Origin: Reticulitermes lucifugus
Taxonomy: Eukaryota > Arthropoda > Insecta > Blattodea > Rhinotermitidae
Assembly: GCA_026260175.1 (NCBI GenBank)
Contig: JAKCWW010004661.1
Location: 1,139-40,066 of the forward strand
Direction of reading: 5' to 3'
Length of the DNA stretch: 38,928 nt
Each line of letters opens with the position of its first letter. Positions within the stretch are counted from its first letter, which is position 1. Below, one piece after another: positions 1-13,000 of this stretch. A program made the position numbers and the translations under genes. The notes below the pieces were generated by a model. It saw only the letters and a list, made by a program, of their open reading frames with translations, searched no databases and was not told the origin of the DNA.

Positions 1-478
1 TAAAAGAACCTTACGGGCATGAATAGAACTAGTAATGCTTGTAAGCAAAATTCAGCGGCCATTCCCACCCAAGTCTCTGGCAGTCACATCAGGATTGAGT
101 CAAACAGCGCGGCCAGTGGAAAGGTCACTCACTGCCACAAATGCACAAGACCAAGTAACCTCAGAAAGAGGAAGCCCAAGCCCATATAGGGCTGTCGAGC
201 CATGGTTATTATTATATATTATTATATACTGTATGTTACTCCATAAAGTTACTATTTTCATACACAATGAGGACCCTTTGTTATGAATCTTCACTAAGCA
301 GCAATCTGTAATCTAATGCAGTAGAATGTGGTAAACTTAAATGTCCCCTGCTACATCTAACTGTACCAAAGCATAAAATATCAAGACATATTGAATGAAT
401 CAAGCATGAGGGAGAAAAAGAGAAAACGAAATGAAAGAATCAGAAATAACGAAAGAAGAAACTCAATAAATTAACAAA
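1..478. other. Intron at left edge, not recognised
   Basis: Presumed intron after exon 887-1015. The minus strand of 100-200 is open in part (LPLSEVTWSCAFVAVSDLST) and looks like a dispersed-repeat frame rather than SH3; I could not identify it and see no SH3 exon here. Confidence 0.4.
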
Positions 479-479
479 T

Positions 480-536
<57 letters not shown>
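479..536. repeat. Compound (CA)n(TA)n microsatellite
   Basis: About ten CA units followed directly by about sixteen TA units, ending cacata. Confidence 0.92.
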
Positions 537-537
<1 letters not shown>

Positions 538-579
538 CAGTTTTTAGGCTTTTGTAGTGGTGCAGCTTAGGTTTCCACT

Positions 580-776
580 CTTCTGGAATGTGATGTGTGT
601 CACTGGGTGAATGGTGCCTGATGTTCTGAGACAACATACTGGTCTCATCTTCAAGGGTAAAAGATGTCCGTAAAGAAATTCTTCATGGACATTCTGACCG
701 CTGAAGATAAGACCATTACGTTATCTTGAAATATCAGGCACCAATCACCCAGTGATGCAGTGGAACATCCCAGAAG
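580..776. mobile_element. Foldback element (copy 1)
   Basis: Left arm cttctggaatgtgatgtgtg, tcactgggtgaatggtgcct; right arm read backwards cttctgggatgttccactgc, atcactgggtgattggtgcc. Loop includes tcatcttcaagggt and its inverted partner. Lies left of the last exon. Confidence 0.8.
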
Positions 777-886
777 GACGGCGATCTCAAATATCTATCT
801 GCTTAAAGAATACAATAAATTCAGATGGAGCAATAAGGAGTTCTGGTTTAAGATCAGTGTTAACTACAACCCGTTCCTTAACTTAC

Positions 887-1015
887 CGAAACAGGAAAGA
901 TGCGAGCAAAGTACATAGGCCAGTCCTTTGCCATGTCGACAATATTCTTCTTGATAGTGACTTTCTGGTGCGAGGAGTGAAGATTATTTAGTGTCACACC
1001 ATAGCTGTCCAGCAG
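887..1015 (-). CDS. Myo15: Myosin-XV exon: start of the SH3 domain region
   Basis: 43 codons, phase 0 at both ends: LLDSYGVTLNNLHSSHQKVT, IKKNIVDMAKDWPMYFARIF and PVS. The ending A-K-D-W-P-x-Y-F-x-R-x-FPV-S is the signature just before and into the myosin-XV SH3 domain. Acceptor gttgcag, donor gtaagt. It is the last exon I can place; the rest of SH3 lies left of the window. Confidence 0.94.
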
Positions 1016-4000
1016 CTGCAACACAATATTACAGTCATGAATAGAAGGAATACCTCACTTTGCAGCACGTATTTTGCATCATTTTTAACAAATTGTGATA
1101 TAATATTTTACCTTTCTCATTTTGGCACGTTGTTCTCTGGTCACTCTGATGCAGTTAGTTGGACCAAGACAGTCCTGCACTACTTGGCAGAAGACCAAAT
1201 GGAGAGCTAATGGACTACTCAGTGTCTCCCCTGGTGTGAATACCTGAAAATATAACAAAACTAATATTCACAATTGGATTTCTGCTTATTGTGTTCAGAA
1301 GATTAAGATTCTACTTTAGCCCTTGGTAGTGAATGAAAAGGACAATGAAAGACTGGAAACAGCACAAATGAGGTTTCTATGATCTTTACTAGAAACCACT
1401 GAACATGGCATTTCAGTGGGTAGTATTACTGCCTTACAACTGGGAGGTCCCAGGTTCAAATATCAGCCCAGAGATAAGACATTGTGACAGATTTTCGATG
1501 AGTTTCCTCAGTCACTCCATGTAAACGCCACTGCACTGCCTCAAAACATCGTTAAATAAATCAAGACTGAAGAAATAAATAAATTTACTGTATATTACAT
1601 GACTTGATTATCAGTAAAATACAGACATCAGAAGAAATAAATGTTTCAAATGGTACCTTTGAAATTGAAGACTATCAAAAGAACTGGCCACAATGCATAC
1701 AGAAACAAAATGAGAACAAATACACAGTGACCCAAGAAATGCATATACCTTTTAATGAGAATGCCCATTCGTGTATTCATGGCGGAACCAAAATGAGCAT
1801 CATCTGAAGTGGTATGGCACATACTTAACAGAAAGCATTACTTGCACACACATGCATTTAGCCATCCTACTCCTTCTGAATGGCCAAACGTCCAAATTCT
1901 GCCTTGTACCAGCTGCTCATAAGCTACCAACCTGCGGTCCCACACGCTGGTTTGGCTATCAGACCCCAGCCCACCTTCCTTACCACTCACCACCTAAAGA
2001 TCCAGCCCACTCCCTGCCAGCACTCCCTTATATCAGTAAGCTTAAAACCCCAACCCTCACTCTACCATGCTGACTGACTGAAAACTACAAACCTGTCCAA
2101 TGCGTCAAGTGTCTAGATAACAGCAGTCATATTAACATATGTGATAATTTGACCTGTAGCATAACAAATCTTGTACATAAAGTGGTGGCACTTTATGTAC
2201 TGTGTACCTTCCTTTATTAAAATGAATATATCATTTTTAAAGCACTGTTATGTTTAACAGCTGTAATTATTATCTATATCCCTAATTACTTCCTTTAAAA
2301 TGATTCGAAGTTCATTTTTATTTAACAAAAGACCCTCAAGAAAGACCTTGTTTTCAAAAAATGATGAATCAGTGTGCCACACCATGGCTCAGGTGGTTAG
2401 TTCATGGCCTGTCACCATAGTGGTCTGGGTTGGATCCCAAGTCAGTATATGTGGGACTTATGGTGGATAAAGCAGCACTTGGAAAGGTTTTCTCCGAGTA
2501 TTTCAGTTTTCCCCTTTCAGTACCATTCCACAAATGTTCCATATACATTTATTCATCTAGAACCAATGTTATATAATCTTAGCAATTGAGAGCATGGTTA
2601 AACACACTTAAAAAGACAAATCAGTGTATACAAAATTATGAATATTCCATAAAACAGAAGTGAATTAAACTCAAATGTACTCATGTCAGTATGCCATATA
2701 TTCACCTCTTTCCTGACATTCAGTCTCCAGGTTACTCTATTATAAGTGAAGTACGCTGCACTACTTGGACCAAACAGCTTTGTCTTCAACATCTCCAGGT
2801 TCTTGCCATGATCACGCCGCTCCATAATGAGAGGAGGTGCTGTATCCACAGGCTGCAGAAATTCTGGAGACTCTTCAACTGTAAGATATCAAGAATGCCA
2901 GTCTATATAACATTTGGTAAGCAATCTGAAAACAAAAAATCTATCACAGATGGTGGTTGTTGTGTCATCTGTCAATGTAGCAGTTATGTTCACTCCATCA
3001 TTATTATGGGTCAAAAGACGATGAAAACCAGCAAGATACAAAGGAGAAGAAGTTCACATTATTTATGTCTGCTGCCTTTTTTTAGTATTAAACATTATTT
3101 GAGGAGACCCAAACTAAAATTGCCTTTAATGACTACTGTCTTCTGGGCTATGCAGTCATGCAGACTGGTGCAAATTTATCAATGTATCAGGGGAGTGTAC
3201 CGCATCTATTTCTTGTACCCTCAATATGGAGGCAGCACACTGCTCCACAATGTTGGTACATTTCTACTAGGCTACACTGCAACACATCAAGGCTGCAATA
3301 CATTCGCCACAATGAGAAATCTAAATATCAAATAAAACTGCCCCTTCTGTCTGACTTCTGGCCATACCATACCAACAATCACCCAAGACATGAGAAAGCA
3401 AATTGCAGCCCATTGGCTACATTCAGCTGCCCAGGTTGATTTTACTGGCCTGTAAAGGAATTCTACGTATCAACAGCAACAAACTCCAGGCCGCTCTCAT
3501 ATTTCAGTTATAATGAGGATGATGGCTTTTCTGTTGCCAGCTGGTTAGTCTAAAAGTCTAATATTGTGATCTCGTTCCTAGTTATATACAATAAAAAAAA
3601 TGTTTCACAGTGACATGCCCCACAGAAATGACACACTCATGGATAATGATGTGGACACTAAGAGGGTTAGACACAACACTCACTTTCTATTCTTTCCATT
3701 CTATCAGTCAGATGTGTTGAGACAGAGGAGCGGCGGTCTCTGTCTACTCGTGACACACCTCCGGACTGTTCGAACATGTCCCTGCCTCTGTAGGCATTAT
3801 TCACATGCTGAGACAGCTGATGATACTGACTACTGTTGTATGCATTGGTGAACACATCGTGGTTGTTGGGATGTTGCTTATTGTTATGTTGGTACATTGC
3901 TAAATCCCGATTTGTCTTCACAGGCTGTATAGGTGGTGGGGGAGATCTGGGCTGTGGTAATGCTGCATTATGACTGTGAAATATAAACATGCAAGAACAA

Positions 4001-7000
4001 ATCACTCATAATAACCACAGGAGGCTACAATTCATTTAATTATTGATGCTATTACTTAAGCACATTTTACAAAAATTCTTATGTCCTGCTTTCTCTGTTT
4101 CTCTGTCTCTGGTCTGGTTGATAGTGACCATAACCACTTACACAGCAAAAGTTTTTTTCATTACATGGCAACAGCTTAATGCAGTGTCACAGTGATAAAA
4201 ATAATAAATCAATGGTAAGAGGAAGATATGTTGATAAGAATGTCATAATAAATAAGCAATTGCTTATTCTAGGAACAGCCTGGACAAATAATGGGCTCTT
4301 TTATTACTAAAGATAATTGCTTTTAGAAATTATAATATGGAAAATAATTTTTGACAAAATTCTAAATTACCATCTTTCAACAGACTTTCCATAATGCAAT
4401 TACAATCCAGCACATTTTACTGATAAGAATGACGCTCCTGAGCATATGGCACTGTAATTGTGGTGTTCAACAGTGGTCTAACTAGTTCAAGACATCAGTT
4501 ATTGAAATGGTATAAAGACTCTAGAAAAACTGCGATCATATAATTAAAACAACAAATGTTTCAGTGTATCAAAAATAATTCCTTGAACCTAACTATCAAG
4601 ACAGTCCATTCACAACTTACAAGTGTAAGAATTTAGAATAAAAACATTTTCTTCTCATTTTGTCTTCATAAATTATAGAAATTTAACATGGACATGAAAG
4701 ATTCATCATCTTCCTACTCCTATTGACTTTAATGCTTTATCCATTCAAATAAATAGATCATACTCACCCTTGGGAATAGAAGCTACTGGTCCTGGAAGCA
4801 GCTGGTGGTGCCATCTCTATGAAATGTGGGGTGACAGGGGGTGGGGGTGGCGCTGGTCTCCAGTTACTGCTGCTGTTGTTGTTGGTACCCTTCTCACCCC
4901 AGCCACTACCAATAGGCACAGGGGTTTTATCCCATCCACTGTTGGGCAGTCCTGGCTTGTCCCAGCCACTACCAATAATTCCTGACTTTTCCCATGCATT
5001 GCCAAGAACACCTGTTTTGTCCCATGGGCTCCCTAACATCCCAACTTTGTCCCAGCCACTACTGGATACACCAGTCTTATCCCAAGCAATATTACTGCTT
5101 AACAAATTTGGCTTTTCTTCAAACCGTGGAGTGGTTTTCTCCATCCTTTCCACCTGTTCATAAACAAATTAATACATGCATATATCAGTAACAGGAGAAA
5201 GCATGTACAAATAAAATGAACCTGAATAAACTATTAATGTATATATTAGGGAGAAACTGTAAGGTACAATGGTTTATATTTATCAACATCTGAGATCTCA
5301 GTAACTCCAAGCAGCAAAGTCCTTTTTGAGAAGCTAATAGGTCCTCAGCCAGCAAGGGAATTCCCTGCTTTTTATGGAACCTGTTGGGTTCATTACTGCA
5401 TTAACAAGAGCTCACCACCTGTCCCTGTCCTGAGCCAAATCAACCCAGTCCATGCCCCACCCCCCACCATCCCACTGCATGAAGATCCATTTTTAATATA
5501 ATCCATCTATGCCTAGGTCTTCTCACCAAAACCCCATATGCACCTCTCCTCTCCCCCATACATACCACATGTTCTGACCATCTCATTCTTCTTGATTTGA
5601 TCACCTGAATAATATTTGGTGAAAAGCTGAGATTATAAACCTCCTCATTATGTAGTCTCCTCCATTCCCCTGTTACCTTGTTCCTCTTAGGCCCAAATAT
5701 CCTCCTCAGCACCCTATGCTTGAACACCCTCAGCCTCTGTACCTCCCTCAGTGTGAGAGGCCAAGTTTCACATCCACATAAGACAACAGGCAAAATTATA
5801 GTTTTGTATACTGCATATTAATCTTTATATTTTTGGATAGCAAACTGGAAGACAAAAAATTCTGTACGAATTTCAGAGAAGAAGAACGTAAATACTACTT
5901 TAGCTGCAAAATATAAACATCTTGTCCTGACAGCAATTCACCTATTAAATAATTGTTTTACAAAATTAACACCTCCAAACAGCTGGTACGAGAAACTGAA
6001 TCCCATATTCAGAGTGTAAAGCCTGTACCATCCATGAGGCTTGTTAAATGTCATCCCATCCTTCTAGACAGAACTCATGGCAACCTTCAAGCAGCAACTT
6101 TTGTGACAATAATGGATTCACTAACCTGGCTGCGAACAATGTTTGTCTGTTGCACTTCAGAACGGTCTTCCTTGCTAACTCCTCTCAGTGGGGTTGACAT
6201 TACAGCTTCCACAGAGTCCACCGAATCCCAGCGTCCAGCTGCAGAAAATTATGTACCTTGTTATCATGATATGTTTGGAACCAATGTAATAATATGGAAA
6301 CATGTAACCAATGTAACCAAGAGTAACAGTAGTAAACATCAAAATTATTGCAAACAATGGCACATAAGGTTGCTCACAAGTCTGTATGTCTGCCATGTTG
6401 TTACTACAAACTGTACAAAATTAAAAATTTTGAACCTGTGGTGGCCTCCAATAGCACAGTGCTTATGCCAAATTTCATGAAAATCCACCAACTTCTTCAA
6501 AAGCTGTGCATATGCATACACACAAAAACACAGACACACACACATATCATGGTCATCTCATAAGCCTACTTACTTCTGTAAGGAATAAACACTGAGTAAA
6601 AACTCTCTGGTGGGTGCCTTATGACAAAGTATTAAATGAAAATGGAGTCCATGCCAAAAAATGTGTCAAGTCTTATTACACTTAAGAGTAGCAGACCTGT
6701 CTATGGCCGTTTATCTTGTTTTTCTCCTTTTGAGATAGACCTACTTTATGAACCTTTCACTGGGAAAATAACAAAAGTAAATTTATCTGTGTAAACTTAT
6801 ATAAGTGGAGAAATAGTTGGTTGCTGGTTCTCACCTAACTGCTGTTCCAGCATCAATCTTCTGTTGTCCTCCAATTTCTTGACAGGCTGATGAGAAGTGG
6901 ACAGAGATGCATCGTCTCGTTTTGAAGGGATCACTCCCGGCTTCTCTGGCTTATTGCTTGCCCTTGAAAATTTTACACTGTCATTAGGCATAATACATAT

Positions 7001-10000
7001 TACATGGTTTGTATTGTTCCCATTTACACAAATATTCCTGGCAATAATCTGTTTCTGAAAGTCAATTTCAGGGTTAGAATGATATACTGCCCACTAAGTA
7101 ACAAAACAAAAGTAAAGAAAAACTATAATACATATCGTTCTATAAAATGGTAATGAGCATTTGTCACTAAAATGTTAAAGTAATTCACTAATTTATATTT
7201 TTCTGAATGTTGCAGACTTTTTTATCCTCAACACCATATAACACAGCCATATTTTTGACAGACCTTCTTTCTTCAACCTACTACATTATTTCTACTTTGC
7301 CTGTCAAACCCAAATGCTTATGTTTTTTTTGCCATTTCTAAACATAAATTAAAACTAAAATACAAAGGGTTAAATAAAACTTTCCAAATGAATTTCAAAT
7401 ACATAAATAAAAGAGTCGTCAAATATATCTAAATAAAATGTAAAATAGCAACAAACACTCTACCACTACAATTCAAATTAAAAGAAATACAACATTTACA
7501 ATGAGGTTATTTGATACAGTCTATCGTATGTATGGTACCAAAACTAGTGACTTCTGCGTGGTCGTGAACTGTGGACCACAAAATCTACTGGTCATGTTGC
7601 TGGTCAGTAAAGAGTGACACATTGTTCAGCGGAAGTAGCAGGTACAAAAACAAATGAAATAATAGGAGGTAAATTTGTGATACAAATAAATGGAACAAAT
7701 GGCACAAGAACCCTTAAATCATTACAGAATGCTGAATTGAAGTTAAGGGGTTCTAAAATTTTCATGGTTAATTAAAACGCTTGATAATCCGCATGCAGAT
7801 AATCAAGACTACTGGTCTGGCTTTTTTTACTAGTGTAAGCTAGGCAGGAAGAAAAAAGGCTGCATATTGTGAAATTATCAATAAAATGATTAGCACAGAG
7901 GTTTTATGACTTCTTGACTATACACCTTCCCCAAAACAAAAAATCACTGCCCCAGTGACATAAACAACAGTCAGCTGAGCTGAATGCTGTTGCTAATCCA
8001 ATATAAAATCATAAGTCTGAAGAAATATAGCTGTCTCATATTCCTCTAATGAACAGTAAATTTTCAAACAGATAATTTTACAAAATACAACATACAGTAA
8101 ACATTTAATTTCCATGAATAATGCTACATATTCTCATGGTTCACAGTCAAAAAATATTGAACTGTGGCATCTTTGCTGAAGATATACAAAATTGCATGTG
8201 TGATGGTGGAGATTGTACATTTTATATGCACGGTTACCTGAGACTGTGATTGGCTGTAACCATTTCAAGTTTTGTTCGCATTTCACTGCTGATATGTAGC
8301 TTGCCAATGCTCCCTGGGCTTGGACGAGCTGCCCCAACTTCAAACGCTCTGCAAAAACATAAATGCATGTCTCATACTTAAACAGACCAATACAAAAACA
8401 ATAAAATTATAAATAACTTGTTGGAATTCCACCACCATTGCATATCAGATAATAAAAATAAGATTGGAAATGGTGGTCTGATTAAAAACTTGCACATACA
8501 TGGAAGACAAATTGGTGGAGTGCTACATAAATATTATATATTCCTGACAATTATGTAAAAGTAAGGTCATTAGTAAAATATACATAAGGTTTGAAGATTC
8601 ACAGCAGCACCAATGAAGATTCAAGTCTTCTGGGATGTTATGGTGTGTTGACTGGTAAATAGTTACAGTGAACCATCACTAATCCGGTCACAGCTGATCC
8701 AGATGTCAGGTAATGCAGATTGACGTATAGGAAAAATTCCATTCGCAGTTGAGTACATACTTTAAAAGACACATGGGACTTTGACAGGCAGACGAGTCAC
8801 TCTGCACTGATGACGATGCAGAGAGAGACAGAACATTACATTACTGCCAAGTCTTGCTTGCTGTTCAATGCCATTGTGACTACGAGTTGGAATAACGCTA
8901 TAGGTTATAAAGGCTCTACAGTGACTTTTTTTTATTCTGATATTTCGTAAATTAATACACAGGTATATAATTACAAGATCAGGACTACTTATATCATTAA
9001 ATTTTCCATTTATAGGTGTTCTAAGATTTTTTTTGTCTTTTAGGGCTATCTTTTGCTTCATTCATTCATATATTCTGTAGTCTGTCTTATGACAGGTCCG
9101 TAGCCTCTTCCAAAGTGAGTTCTCCACAGGGTGTGATCTAGTGCTTCCTCTTTCAATTTCCAGTATCTTCTCTTTTCCTTAAGGTCAGCCAGTAGCTGCT
9201 TACATCTTCTCTTTTGCTTCATCAATCCAGATTATCACTTAATCTGGAAGACCTCCCCCCCCCCCTGTTAATCCGGATTAACGAGGTTTTACTGTACTAA
9301 TGTTTCAGAGGGGCATACTGCCTCCAACTTCAGTGTCACACAGTCCACTTTTCCTAGACTGCTAGACCACACTCCTCCAAAATGTCGTTAATTATTTACC
9401 AGTAAACACAGTATTACATCCCAGAAGACTTGAATATTCAACACAATGCTGTGTATGTTACACTGTGGCTAAATTATCATACTTACCTCACTGCATTCTT
9501 GTCTTTGCTGTCGAGCAATCTCTGATGACCCACATTGCCAGACCGACTATCTTTCCTACTTACACCAGCATTGCCTGGTGACCTCTCATGATTGGCTCCA
9601 CCAGGGGACCCATTGATTTCAAATTCTTCCCATTCTATGCCTTCTGACAGATCACCAAATTCCTAGAAAAATAATGTTTTTGCATGATTATGCAATAAAT
9701 TCAGTTGGCAGAACTATTACAAAATAAAGTCCATGTAAAAAAATCTTGCCACTGAGTAGATGTAAATGTAACTACTAAAGAACTGCAGATTCAAATACTA
9801 CTGGGAAAATGGTTCTGCTAGATTTATGTCAACAATCTGTCCTACAGTACTTGATTTCATACCTCAAATGTCCCATTATACACATTATACAAGTAGATGT
9901 TCAAAGATACCGATTCTGTAACTCCCTCATGCAATTTTTCATATATGACATTACAATGAATAATCTGGACTTACTATGTGGTATAACAATTATGATCAGC

Positions 10001-13000
10001 ACCAGCAATCTTCAACTTAAATTTGCAATAAATTATTGTGTAAATAAAAAAAATTCAATATTAAACAAATAAACAGATATTCTTAAATGGTGAAAAATGG
10101 CATCCATACCCATATGGGCTGCTAAACAGTGAATTTTTAAGTGGAAATTTGCGAATTAAGCTGTATTAAAAACTGCAACAAAATTAATGTGGAATAAGTT
10201 GTAACTTTAAAGTGAATGGTAATAATAACAGTAATAATAATAATAACCAGAAATAATTACACTATTACATAATTGCTATTATAATAATAAATATTAAAAA
10301 ATTAATCACTTATTAGTCAATTTAATGATTCCTTCTCAACTGTGTAAATTATATAACTTCAACACTGGCTGGGAGGATACTGAGTGATAAAATCGAAAGA
10401 CTATGCAAGGATGCTCTCGCAGTCTATTTAAGGTATAATCCCAATATTTGCTTGGAGGGACAGAGAAAACTGCTAAAACCCTCTAGGTATAGTGGGTCTC
10501 TGGGTGTAAAATTGAATTTGGAAACTCCCAAACACAAAACTGCAGTATTATGATGATAATCTTCTTTATACATTAAACAACTACTGAAAGAAAAACACAA
10601 ATTTTAATTCATAATAAAACTAAGTGAAATTTTCATGGCATCCACTTCAGTTCTTTGAGTGCTAAACAAACCTGTGAATGCAGCTGCTGCTGTGGCGTTG
10701 TTTTGCGCTGGTGTTGTCTCATCTTGAACTGCAGAAAGCTGTCTGAACTTTCATCTTGTTCAGATTTAGGAGGAGGCCATCGCCACTTGCCTATTCTTAC
10801 TGTCTTGGCCCGACCATAGGGATCTAGGAAGGGGCGCGCTCCTGACGGATCCATATGTTCAGGTGGTGGGGGCATTGGAGGGGGAGGAGGAGGTGCAACT
10901 CCTGAAGAATTTATCTGTACGGAAAAACATGAATTAAAATTCTGTTATTAATATTAAATTTATTTATTTTTGGTTTACTTCATGATGCTGTCAGTAGCTC
11001 ACACTATAGACAGCACTAAATTACACAGTGATCAGTAAATAATGAAATGAAGGATGTGCAAGGAAGCAGTCATGGACTAGTTTGATGTACTAAAACAGCG
11101 CTTGCCTGAAGGCACTGGAAAGCACAAAAAATGTCAATAAGGATAGCTGGTCTCTTGGCCAAGATCTGAACTCTTGACTTACTAAATACAAAGCAGGAAT
11201 GCTGCCCACTTGACCGCAACATTCGATATATTAAAAATACTAAAAAAGATAGCCATGAAAATTATAAAAATTTAGAGACAATACTGGTTTCAGAATTCTA
11301 TCAGAAATGGACCACTAATATCACAATAAACTATTTAGCCATATCTATTCTTAGACTTCTAATGATTTGTTTATAAATAAAAGTTAAAATCCTTCTTTAT
11401 ATAAATTAATGCTAGGCAGTATTCAACACTACTCAAAGAAATGTTGGGGCAATTGTGATATGTGGAAATATGCTGAGAAAGTCTAAGCCCTTTTGGGTAA
11501 GGGAGTGTAAACACACTATACTCATATAACATAAATATCATAAATAGACAAAGTCCACTACATTATTAAAATAGAACAATAACAAAATTTTATCAATGCC
11601 ATTAATTTTATTATGTCTGACCAGAAATTTGTCTATAGAAACACATGTGCACACGCACACACAAAAGAGAAATACAGTACACCTCATGATAAAACCCCTG
11701 TTCACATCTTCTTGATAGGTATATTAAACTATGTATTTGCAATCCCAACTATAATTCAACAAAATAAATATTGCATATTTATATATTATCATAGTTTCAA
11801 CTATCATGTGTTCTACTTACCATTTGCAACTAGTCTCAATTTGTTCATTATATCATTCTTATTACATTTTGCCTTCTGACTATTCCATAATTCCTTTCAG
11901 TCTATTTATATTTATTTATTTACTTATTTATTTATTTGTGTTTTATTTAACAGCACTGTCAGTAGCTCTAATTATACAGCATTGATCCTGCTAGTTACAG
12001 GCTAACAATCTTCACAAAAATTGATATACTTTCCTAACTCTGGTGATGGTGTTACAAGTTAAACTTAAAAGTGCATGAGCCATGGTAATGCCAGTAATCA
12101 CTGTAAAAACTGCAACCCATGTAACTACAGTAACATATTTTTGAGCTTTGAGGAACGTACAAGCAATTCAAGACAAATCTTTTGGAGGGCAAGATGCAGC
12201 CTACACATCACATGGTCTACATGTGATTCAGAAATCCTAAGTAGAGGTGAATAAAAAGACATAATTTTAAATACATATTAATAAAAAACGTCAAATTGTT
12301 CCTACCCACGCCATGAAGGCAAACAGGGAGAGCAGAAGTGTAGCTCTACTCATTCTTAACCTCTCCACTAGATGGAGGTGAATGGTCGCCTTCACACGCC
12401 AGCTGCTTTATGCCCCGGGAAAGAACGTCAGTGCCTGTTGAGTAAGAGGCTGGGTGGGCCCCAGAGCTGGTCTGAACGTTTTGGAGCAGAAAAAATCTCT
12501 TACCCCTGTCCAGAATCGAACCGTGGAAAGCCCAGCCTCTAGCCTTGTCACTATACTGACTAAGCAATCTCAGCTCCAATCTACATACATCAATGATGTT
12601 ACACAAATTTTCTGATTACTGAAAGTCAGCTACATAAAATATGGAACAAAAATTCTACTTAACATTGCTAACGTGTTTGTTCAGGCATCCAGAACTGCTA
12701 CAAGCATTCACAATGTTAAGGTCGCCTTAGGTGAAATTTAGACTTACATGATACATTAACTTGACCTCTATAACAATGTTGCAAGCATGCACACTATGGT
12801 GTTAAAATGTGTAAAGATCAATTAGACACTGTTGTGTCTCAGTTGAAAATGGACCACTTACCTTGTTAGAGTACCCAGATTCTGTTGAGCTTCTCCTGGA
12901 TTTGAGTTCACTCAGCACATTGGTGAATGCTGCTTGAGGAGTGCCTGAACCTGGACTCTTGGTAGGGCTGAGCTTCCGAGTGGGAGACATACGAAGCTGG

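Noticed and set aside
100-294. Minus-strand open frame as the next SH3 exon
   Set aside because: No SH3 pattern (no ALYDY or WW-type core), no fitting acceptor in phase 0; looks like a repeat-derived frame.
2691-3335. Plus-strand open frame of 214 codons
   Set aside because: Longest open frame in the window, but no recognisable protein, it overlaps a well-supported myosin-XV exon in antisense, and the codon content looks random.
3667-3683. Stop codon after ...SECCV as the protein end
   Set aside because: A strong gtgagt donor lies just before it and two further conserved myosin-XV exons plus the SH3 start follow in phase.
4819-5163. Plus-strand open frame of 114 codons over the Trp-repeat exon
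   Set aside because: Antisense shadow of the repeat exon; the minus strand has proper splice sites, phase and neighbours.
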